NCBI GenBank assembly: GCA_963662155.1
Contig: OY759272.1
Span: 42,977,210-43,041,209, forward strand
DNA from: Lamellibrachia columna
Lineage: Eukaryota; Annelida; Polychaeta; Sabellida; Siboglinidae
DNA length: 64,000 nucleotides
Direction of reading: 5' to 3'
Each line of letters starts with the position of its first letter. Positions within the stretch are counted from its first letter, which is position 1. Below are positions 54,870 through 64,000 of this stretch, one piece after another. The notes under the pieces are model-generated. The model was not told the origin of the DNA and did not search any database. It was given only the letters and a program-made list of their open reading frames with translations. The position numbers and the translations under genes are program-made.

Positions 54870-57800
54870 ATGAACATTGTTGGACTCTCGATAAGCCAAT
54901 GGCTTCCTTGTCCACTTGCCATCTGGGCCTTTGGCTTGGATGGCAAATCTTGTTAAATCTTGTTATAAACCGTGAGGCATTCTATACGAAAACAATGTAC
55001 CCTCATGCTAAGTTAAACTAATGTTATATGCCCTACTGTACTGGTTAAGCTTAACATTAATTCTCATGATAGTACTAAAGAAAATATGCGATATAATTAC
55101 TAATGTTGACAAACTATATGTATAAGTTCCAATATTAAGCAATTAACACGCATGTTTAGAGGATGCAAAATAACTTGGTTTGAAACATTGTTTTCAGATA
55201 AATAGACCCCTACTTGCGATAAACGACCGCTGGTGTTTAAGTTAAATCAGTAGCATACCAGGACGGCCTGGCCTCCTTCCTTGTTCAACAAGGCGCGGCC
55301 GCAGGGTGCCAGGGTTTACGTATTTGAGGGAACCACGCCATCCATGGGAACGATCGAGAATCGTTAATTATATAAGTAAGGAATATATAGTTGGCAATGC
55401 TTCAGATTTGGTGACAAATTACTTGAAACCTATATCTATATACACTGTGTACATTCGTGTATGCCAGTACCATCGTCATGACATATGATAAGGAGCGCCC
55501 ACTGCACTGATTATACTATTTATAGTCAAATTCCATTTTCCCCTGTTTTGTCCGCCTTTCCTCCACTTAGCTTCGATTTTTCGAATCACAAATGCACGAA
55601 ATAGTTGTCGTTTATTAGCACGGTATTTAATACCATTGTCACTTTGAACATATTAAAAAAATTCCACTCTTGTGTATCGGGAAACGTTGTTTCCTCGAAC
55701 AAATTAAATCCGCGCGCGTGTCGCCCTCTGTCGGCGGCGACGAAAGTTAGTGAATTTCAGATTACACTTTATACAGTTAATTGTGTCAGAATTATCTATC
55801 GAGGGTTGAGAAACTGCTGGTAATATCAGAATGTTTAACAGTACTGATGGATATTTAAAACTAGTTTGACATATATGGAGTCACCCGAAAAGTAGGCCTA
55901 CGCCATACAGAAACGAAACCAAAAACCATGACCCCGTCATACGGGTAAGGCCAAAGGGCGTTAAAATAAAAACACGCCAATGAATAGAATAACTTTTATT
56001 TGAGGATATGAACTAGAGCTAGCTTTCTAGGATTATAGTAACAATTAGGGTTATGATTAATATTTCGATTATGCTGTTTTAACACGACCAACGAATCTAT
56101 GACTTACTTGAACGTGTTTTCGTTTACTCGTGCCCACACCGTTTTCATAACAACCTGGGTTTGGCGTTCATGAAGGCTCGTCGTATGGTAGCGGTTGTTG
56201 CAGAGAAGGGATAATCTTGGACGTGGGGTTGAGATATCTCAATTTACATTCGCATATTACTTGTACTGTATGAGGTGTCATAAATGTAGGGTACATGGCG
56301 AACAGTCCAGAACGGCAGAAATTGATCCACCAGAGAATGGCTTCGTATAAAGAAAGCCTCTTGACCAGGATGGGCTCGGGTAAACGGCGTCGTCTTCGTT
56401 TGGTACGGTAAAGCGGGTCGCCACAATCCGTAGTATTTTCCATGTAGTGTGGGATACGTCGTTTTTACTTATATGATTATATCATCGATTATTTCGTTCG
56501 TTTGGTTAACTATTTTTTATACGCACATCTGCGTGAGCAGGTGTATGTATCTTAACCGCTTCGTACAAAACAATAAATGAAGCTAACAAACAGACGCGCA
56601 CAACCGGCACAGCCAACGGCAACGGCACCGCACAGACACAGGGTAACACTAACACTGTCGCATGCCATAAAATCGTGAACAAACGGACTACATACGATCA
56701 CATACAACTGTTATGTATTACTTTTCTAGACATTAATTCCCACGACAGTCTGACATAATTTAATATGACACTCTAATTTGTTCACGATCGGTCATTATAT
56801 CGTAACACTAATAACTGTTTTATTTTGTTAGGCACTACGTTCAAATAAACAATATGTAGGCACTAGGACGTTCTAATAAACAATAATGACTGTCTTTGAC
56901 TGATCAATTTTGTTTTGCATATGTTCTGAACTGAAGAATTTGTTAACTCACTTGCATAGTTACTTATTTATTCAGAACTCAGGTATGCAGAAATAGCCCA
57001 GCGGTGACATTGCAAGGATTGTATATGACTTGATTGAATAAAGCAAAAGCCAAGGACAAACCACATGTTCTAAGTTAATTTAATGTGTGATGTTATTGTT
57101 TACGATTACGCTTACCGATTCTGTTTTGTTGCGCCACTGAGCTCAGGTTCCTGAGGATATAGGCGCCATAGAAGTTAATTATTATTATATCAGAAAGCCC
57201 AAACTTTGACAATCAAAGTTTGACGTACATGTAGGCTATAGAAGACATTTAAGTTTTTGTTGCTACCTCTTTGTGTCTAGTTTTAAACACAACTATCCTG
57301 CATGATTACAAACTGCTGCCAATTTGAACGGATGCCATGACATAGGGTATAGTCTTCACTTCTTTTCACAGACACTGATGTTGGTTGTATGGTTCAGTCA
57401 AGTTAAAACTGTGTCAGTGGGAACTGGGAAGGGCCTTCTAAATATAACCGGTTCATTGGTTGTGGGGCAAATGTAACTGTCTAGAGGGTTTGTAACAGCT
57501 GGGTGCAAATCAGGTTTTGTTAATTTATTTAATGCCACAGCTTAACAGTGAAAACTCATTCACATGGAGAGGTAATTGTCTCTATGATAAGAGAAAACTT
57601 ACACTTTGTTCATGGGTTGCAAACTCTTTGTAGCTGATTGAAGTGTTACTGGATGTGCCTGTAAAAAAATATGTAGTATCGTGTAACACAAGAACCTGGC
57701 ATATGGAGCATGGGAAATCTTACTGTCTTCAGACAGAAGTCACAAGTCATGCATCTTGCTAGGGTTAGTGTCGTCTCCTCTTTCTTCACCCTCTCCCCCA

Positions 57801-59770
57801 CCCCCTGTAACTTATAATGCCGCTGTTGGCCAATCACTCAACCTTGACATGGGTGTCTGTGTGGGAGAGCTAGAATAACATAATGTAGTAGTATGTGGCA
57901 TCAGTGAGATAATAGTAATAATTATTATGTTAATTGTGGCAAGGCCACAAGCTCTGATATATGGTAAATGGACAAGGACGCCATTGACTAATTGAGAAGC
58001 CAACAATGTTTAACTATGTGTAGCCCAGCCTGCCCTTTTCAGATATATGTCAACACATTCACACTGCTAGCATGAACACAATCATTACATAATTTATTCC
58101 ATTCATTTATCGACCTCTGTCAGTACTTTCTCATATAGGAAGGGCCTTCCACGTGATAAGAAAATCTAATGGATTTTCAGTTAGGCCTTTTTTATTTGTT
58201 GGTTTACATTTGGGTTGGAAAAAATAGTCACCCATATATAAAAAATTATTGTCATTAAAGCAGTGTTCGTAGTAATGTCATTTTATGTGATATTACATGG
58301 TTTTCAAGTTTCGCTTCACCATGACCCTTAGACTCAATTGTACAATGGTTTGAAGTTGCCTCTAGGCCCAATTTAGGCAGGTTTTTGTTTTATATTTACA
58401 AAGAAATCCAATGTAAATGCAAATTAGATTGTTGACTAAACTAACACAAGTGTATTTCAGATGACAATATCAGTAGTTTTCTTTGTAATGTGTTTCTGGT
58501 GAATTTAGTAGCGACACCTAGTGAATGAACAATGAAATAGTGACCCTGGGCCAGGAGCCTTAGCAAAAATAGGGAAGGCTACTTCCGGTTAGGCTCCCCT
58601 GAAAGCGGAAAACTTAGCAACATGAATACCGGTACCAACATTATGTTAAAGTACATAATATATATAATAATCTTTGAATATAATAAACAAATGTTTTATC
58701 ATACGATATGATGAAAACATACAGATTTTTTTAAACAAAAATAATAGGCCTTGCAATGTCCTCGCAGCCTACTGGCTACAGTTGACAAAATTATGTATAT
58801 TTACTACCACTATGACAACCAAAAGTATAGAGTGTCTAAGAAAATAGCAATAGTTTGTTTTTGGATGTCTGAATTAATAAATTTGTAAAGTGAAGCTGGT
58901 CTATTTTATATTATTAGAAATCTGTTTATTCCTCTCATAAATAAATACCAGTAGTAGTTTGTCAACATCAATTGTAGAATAATGGAACACAGCAAAATTA
59001 TAGATATTCCAAAACTTTAGCATTAGTTCATATTCTTTATGAACATCATTGGGGATTTAGAAGTTTCCAAAAAATGTTCTGCTATTTGGTAGATAATGCA
59101 TTCTAACATATACTTGGAATTAACTACAATTGCTTTACTCAACAAGGTAATAAAAATGGGTTCAATGGCACTTTTGTTTTACATGCACAAGATTTTCCAA
59201 GATGCACTATCAGTTAACAAATCATAAATTCACTTCTAATTGATCGATTTTGAAAATTACAACAGCGTTGTGAATGGTTTATGAGCCTGTGACAGATAAA
59301 ATAAAAAGACAAATTTAAGTTAATCTGATTTTTGGTGTGCATTGCTGCTAGCACCAGCCTGTCCTGCAAAAGGTGGCAGACTTTGAACCAGTTCAGTAGT
59401 TTTTGGGTCATGGTGCTGCATGTTCATTTTTTTCAGAAGCCTTAGGACATTGAGTGATCATTACACCACACAAGAGCTAGCCAGAGATCACAAGAAGTCT
59501 TGGAACTTGTAGAAATATGCTAGGCTGTAGGAGCAATTTATCACCAGCTGACAGCATGACCCATGTGGTGTCACAAATAAAACACAAATGGTATTTTTGT
59601 TGTTGACATGTTATCTTAATATAATCTACAAAAAGGTTGGTCAATATACTGTATTTGACTTACCAGGTACTAAGCATACAGTATGCTTGAAAAAACATTT
59701 GGCCATGGAATAATGTCAAGGAATCTCTTCTTATAAGCGTGCATTAAAATTGGTTTCTCTAGTCAATAAG
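54870..59770. other. AT-rich unassigned sequence, mostly featureless
   Basis: No conserved exon, RNA gene or TIR element recognised on either strand. A minus-strand frame at 56168-56443 (91 residues, with a basic KRRRRR run) has no recognisable relatives. If the signal-peptide exon at 51967 is real, this may be a long intron. Confidence 0.4.
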
Positions 59771-59772
59771 GT

Positions 59773-59960
59773 AACTAGTGGTGTCATTTGGTGCCTAGTG
59801 TAGAACAACTGAAAAGTGGTGCCAACTTCTTAAGACCAGATGGCGACACTTTTCAGTTGTTCCACTCTAGTCAAATTACAATAATTATGGATCCTGCTGA
59901 TTAAAAAGTGGATGTACGCTAATTACAGCAAGTGCGCTTAATACGTCAAATACAGTAAGT
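59773..59960. repeat. Hairpin-bearing repeat, copy 1
   Basis: Contains CTAGTGTAGAACAACTGAAA plus AGTG (59795-59818) and its inverse 59847-59870, 22 of 24 bases paired around a 28-nt loop, followed by TCAAATTACAATAATTAT and GATCCTGCT. It matches 60665-60840. Confidence 0.85.
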
Positions 59961-60516
59961 CATATTTGGAGCATTGCATGCCGAGTTACAATGTCAGCCA
60001 TTCTCTAGCTGTTCACATGAAAAAAGAACCAAAATATATAGAAAACAACTAAATACCCATATTACATTTTTTAATCTAAGAAAATGAGATAATTTAATTT
60101 ATAATTATACTAAAAAATATGGGAAAATAGTACAGGTGCAAACCAACTTTTTAAAAGCAGGGTGCATTATATGCGGTTTCCTCTCTGGATAGTAGAGGAC
60201 AAGTCCACCCCCCCTCCACTGATTGTGAAGCACGTTGTTGAAGCCAGGTAGTGACATTTCTAAATCAACCACAATATAATATGACAAGAAATATCGAGTG
60301 CCTCTGTATCATTATGTAAATTATACTGGTAGTTCACAACAAATTACAGCAGTTGAAAAAGACTGTTGACAAATTATTTATTCCAAAATAAAACAATAAT
60401 AGCAGAACTAAAATGGCATAATTCAGTTGCAAAGCTAACCTTTTGTATAAACACATTTCTCAACCATTCTGTGATTGTAAGTGTAGGCCTGCTGCATTTG
60501 GTGTATACACACACAA

Positions 60517-60538
60517 TATTATATATATATATATATAT
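60517..60538. repeat. Short TA microsatellite
   Basis: About eleven TA units. Confidence 0.9.
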
Positions 60539-60664
60539 CGTATACATCACATTCAACCTAATAAGCATGGAGTACACTTAAAAAGAAATTGAGCCAAATA
60601 AAAATGTCGACGAACCTGTTATATGCATACACCAACATTTTTTTCTCTAGACAGTAACTTAAGG

Positions 60665-60840
60665 TAACTGTTTAACACTAGTGGTGTCATTTTGTGACTA
60701 GTGTGGAACGACTGAAAAGTGGTACCAACTGATGGCAACACTTCAGTTGTTCCACACTTGTCAAATTACAATAATTATAGATCCTGCTAATTAAAAAAGG
60801 GGGTGTACGCTCAATAGGTCGAATACGATATATATATTAT
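60665..60840. repeat. Hairpin-bearing repeat, copy 2
   Basis: Same order as 59773-59960: ACTAGTGTGGAACGACTGAA, loop, CTTCAGTTGTTCCACAC, TCAAATTACAATAATTAT. It has diverged by small indels, and part of the loop-side stem is deleted. Confidence 0.85.
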
Positions 60841-60870
60841 GGTTTACATCATAAGTTTACTTGAGTGTTG

Positions 60871-61090
60871 TGAGGTGCAGCAGCTCAGAGGTTAGAATGC
60901 AGGACTGTCTGTCAATCGAGAGGACCGAATCCACCATCTGCCGTTTTGAAGCTTGCATAAATTTGTTCACCCCACATTGCCTATGATTTCGGTTGAAATA
61001 GTAAAGCCTTTGGTGTGTCCCTTCTATCTGGTGTCCATGCCAGGGAAAGTAAAAGATCCTACACAGAGAGTAAGCCAAATGTTTAACCTA
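60871..61090 (+). mobile_element. tRNA-derived SINE, diverged
   Basis: A GCAGCTCAGAGGTTAGAATG A-box-like start and a decayed B box (AGAGGACCGAATCC) share structure with the SINE at 19664. A tail with TTGTTCACCCCACATTG then CCAGGGAAAGTAAAAGATCC follows. Boundaries are approximate. Confidence 0.5.
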
Positions 61091-62570
61091 TATTGTGGAC
61101 CTACACAGCTGGTGGTCTCTATCTGTATAAACCCAGTAACAAATTATATCAAATCCTGCATTAGAAATGGAAAGTTTGGAGTATACCTCATAAGACAAGT
61201 GACAATTTGAGACCCTGACCTAGTTGCCAAGTGTAACTGGAGACAGAGACAGCAAGCAATATAACCTGATCCTTGGAGGACGTCTCAAGCGGCAGTCCAC
61301 ATTTAACAGTTTTCTGACCCAAATGCATCTCACTGGACTGGTAGCATACATTATTCTAGTAGTGGACAGATTATTATTTTACCCCATTGTTGATGATAGA
61401 TGAATACATTTTGAGATGGTACCTTCTTTCAAGGGCTTCTTGCACCCTAAATTTTTTTTTACTGTGGGAAAAAGGCACATTTGATGACACCTGCTACGCA
61501 CAGGCTTAAATTTCTAGCTGACAGCATAATTATGCGTATGTCAGTAATGGAAGGATCCTGGTGTACAAAGACAGGATCTGGTTTGTTTGGGTGACAAAAA
61601 ACGGGGAGCATCGTCAAATGGTCAACCTTACCATAATTTTTTTTCAAATTTTCATTTTATCTATGTAAATAGGGTACCATTTTGAAAATAAATGTAATAA
61701 AAGGAAATATGATGGATGTAATTTTTCATCATATTTTCTTTTTTGTTACATATTTTGTTTAATGTAGTAATGAAATTGAGTGACATAGCAGTCTAACTGT
61801 CAAATTTAATTTATCTGTGTTCAGCATGATTATAGGATTCCTGGTTCCAGTTCCAGTCACATCAGGCATGTATGTCCATAACACAAAATACATTTTTTTT
61901 TTTAGTAATTGCTGTATAAAAAAAATACGCAAAGTACATTTTTAGGCCTGAGTATACACTTAGCTTTATTTCATTTATCATAATTTATGGTTTATCTTCG
62001 TTATGGACGTACACATTTTATGTACGTCTATAACACTACTCTCAACAGTGCAAATTTGATAGGGCTACATTTTGCACATATTTGAACTACACTGGATACA
62101 TATCATTATATAATTCACCATGTGGCTCTAAAGCCATTGTTTTCACTTAATGCTAGTTCTGTCAAAATGGAAAATTACTATGCCAAGCATTGGAATTTTA
62201 CATTGACTGGGAAATCAGTACTGACATCAAGAAGCACATGCATGTGAAATACAATTACAACATCCTAACAAAGGATATGTGAAATAGAGTATGTCCCAAC
62301 TCCTAAGGCAGTTTATCTTCGAGAGTCTTGTCACCTTAGTTAAATATGGTTCATTTTGAAAAAATTAAAGAAAGGTAGCATGCAAAAATGGGAAGCATTG
62401 AAAAAATGCATATAGATCTTATATACTTATTTATGAATCGCATCTATCTATCAGGATCGTTTCAACCATCGTCCTAAAAACAGTTTGGTGAGTCTGCAGA
62501 TGCGTGCTCTCCAAACTTTTTCAAATTTTTATACACTGGATGTCATGTTGAGAGTTTGTGAACGATCCGA
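61091..62570. other. AT-rich unassigned sequence
   Basis: No genes recognised. An imperfect inverted repeat at 61693-61745 (AAAAGGAAATATGATG with CATCATATTTTCTTTT) is the only structure noted. Confidence 0.4.
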
Positions 62571-62574
62571 GATA

Positions 62575-63480
62575 TTAAAAATCCTCTACTTTCTCAATTT
62601 TACTCTGATCTGAAGAGTGTACACTATCATTAACAGGCGGGTTGATATGCCTGTATTTTTTTGGGGGATTGCGAAATAGTCCAGTAGATTTGGAAGCACT
62701 TTCCACTTTATGAAGTAAAAGTTCTGCTTCTTGTATCGTCTCAGCGAACAGAGCTATGTCATCGGCATAATCCAGGTTAGAAAGATAGGAGGCTGGATGT
62801 ATGGTGCTTCGGAGTCTGGTTCGGGTTAGTTCTTCTCTGTCATCAATCGCAGTTCTTGAGGTGTAATCCAAGACTATGATGAACAGGTATGGGGCGACAG
62901 GGTCTCCTTGGAGAACTCCTGTGTTAATGTTGAAATTTGTAGTTTCCTCTTCGGGAGTCAATACAACTGCAGAGGTGTTTACATATATTATCTGTATGGC
63001 TTTGACGATCTTCTCTGGGATGCCATGTGCATGGAAAATCGGGAACACTTTGTTTCTATCTTCAGAGTGAAATGTTTTCTTGAAGTCGATGAAAATAATG
63101 GCAGCTTCTTTCTGGTGGTTTCTCATTTTCTCGATGATGCGTCTAAGAGCAAGAATCTGTGAAGATGTAGATCGTAAAGGTCTAAATCCATTCTGGTTTG
63201 GGCATACGATCTTTTCTAGCTCATTGTGAATTCTGTTAAGCAGTTTTAGTTTTTAGGAAGGATCAGGTCTCCTTTCTTAGGTATTGGTACGATACCCGAG
63301 ATCCCCCATTCCGGTGGTTTATTCCCTAAGAATGTTTCATTGTAGAACTTCAATAAATCTTTCCTTAACTTGGGTAGTCGCCACACTTCAATGGGAATGC
63401 CATCTAGTCCTGGGGCTTTGCCAAGTTTCATTTGTTTGATAGCAATGTTGACTTTCTGCTAGTGAGAAGATGTTGGTGTC
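62575..63480 (-). pseudogene. LINE reverse transcriptase domain
   Basis: Minus-strand start: IAIKQMKLGKAPGLDGIPIE and GISGIVPIPKKGDL (63246-63460), a frame change near 63245-63130, then AAIIFIDFKKTFHSEDR, GVLQGDPVAPYLFIIVLDY and the catalytic NLDYADDIALFAETIQEAE (62575-63126), YADD intact. The APFLF-IIVLDY style block differs from the CR1/Jockey-like copies elsewhere in the window, so this is another LINE lineage. Its N-terminal endonuclease portion continues at 63835-64000 after an inserted repeat. Confidence 0.9.
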
Positions 63481-63504
63481 AATGTTGGGGTTGGTCTCAT
63501 AGAT

Positions 63505-63775
63505 CCATAAACATAAATAGAACACCCATTAGTACAACAAGACCAATGAGCTCTTATCAGTTGACACATGATAAAATGATGCAGGCATGGACCAGTGACA
63601 TTCATGCTGCTGCATGGCAAGAACCCACTGGAAGCCCAATATTTATACTGTACAGCACCCAGTCTTCATATATCTATAAATATACAGTACTAATAAGAGA
63701 TTATTACTATATAGCTATATATACCTAACACCTTATTATATACACAATCTATCCATGCACCTTGTATATCAAAGT
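63505..63775 (+). repeat. Dispersed ~265-bp repeat, copy 2, inserted in a LINE
   Basis: Matches 39588-39852. It lies between the endonuclease and reverse transcriptase parts of the minus-strand LINE, showing it moved into that element. It has no coding capacity. It shares AACACCCATTAGTA with the 770-bp TIR element. Confidence 0.85.
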
Positions 63776-63834
63776 CTTTGTTTTGGTTTACAGAAGAGAG
63801 TGTAGGTCATCAGAAGGTTGTGCTCATGTGTGAC

Positions 63835-64000
63835 ATCAAGAAGAAGCTGACTTTTCTGTTAGGGCTGCTGTAGTATGAAAAACCATTTGAGACTTGAGCA
63901 TTGAAATCACCTCCGATCACAAGACAGGCATATGGAGGGATGTGTAATACTGTCTGGTTAAAGCTTTTGTAGAACTCTACAACGTCTTTTTCATCACTGA
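63835..64000 (-). pseudogene. LINE endonuclease fragment, runs off the window
   Basis: Minus-strand frame SDEKDVVEFYKSFNQTVLHI then PPYACLVIGGDFNAQV. GDFNA is the conserved apurinic-like endonuclease motif of non-LTR elements. It belongs with the reverse transcriptase at 62575-63480 and is cut by the window end. Confidence 0.85.

Noticed and set aside
56168..56443. 91-residue minus-strand frame with a KRRRRR run
   Set aside because: No recognised family, no supporting splice signals or neighbour. Kept only as a note.

Overview
This is animal nuclear DNA, AT-rich and intron-rich. It holds one clearly recognisable conserved host gene; most of the rest is transposable elements, tandem repeats and unassigned sequence. 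Spliced exons with GT-AG borders, metazoan transposon families (Harbinger, hAT, Ty3-like LTR, CR1/Jockey-type LINEs) and tRNA-derived SINEs all point to an invertebrate metazoan. A mollusc-like or other marine invertebrate is my guess; the sequence does not settle the phylum. No bacterial-style operons, rRNA genes or CRISPR arrays are present.

Left part (1-17,600): fifteen exons on the + strand (3270-13826) encode the last 499 residues of a RalGPS-type guanine nucleotide exchange factor (RasGEF domain, variable linker, PH domain, stop). The roughly 55 N-terminal residues must lie upstream of the window or in exons I could not find. The introns carry MITEs, minisatellites and a LINE remnant. 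The 3' UTR runs about 2.6 kb to an AATAAA at 16395. A 16-copy, 34-bp minisatellite and a 59-bp perfect palindrome follow.

Central part (17,800-34,300): a transposon graveyard. It contains LINE reverse transcriptase fragments, a tRNA-derived SINE, a THAP-domain pseudogene split by a 5.2-kb Ty3/Gypsy-type retrotransposon (LTRs, PBS, PPT and GTCAC target duplication visible), and a 770-bp terminal-inverted-repeat element nested in the retrotransposon gag. Downstream are a THAP12/P52rIPK-like hAT transposase pseudogene and a second, GC-rich hAT element holding one Hermes-like exon and an uninterrupted 495-nt TG repeat.

Right-centre (34,300-48,000): a long inverted repeat with arms of about 315-330 bp (36133-36926), a small hAT-like TIR element, and an apparently intact 5.8-kb PIF/Harbinger transposon (42035-47872). 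The Harbinger has 53-bp near-identical TIRs, a three-exon Myb-like ORF on + and a 363-residue DDE transposase on -. It is the best candidate for a still functional mobile system here.

Right part (48,000-64,000): a G-rich tract beside a TATA box, a GC-rich segment that may be the promoter and first (signal-peptide) exon of an unidentified gene, more LINE fragments, a second copy of the 770-bp element, a two-copy hairpin repeat, and at the right edge a LINE on the - strand (endonuclease and reverse transcriptase) split by a dispersed repeat. Long AT-rich stretches between these hold nothing I can identify.
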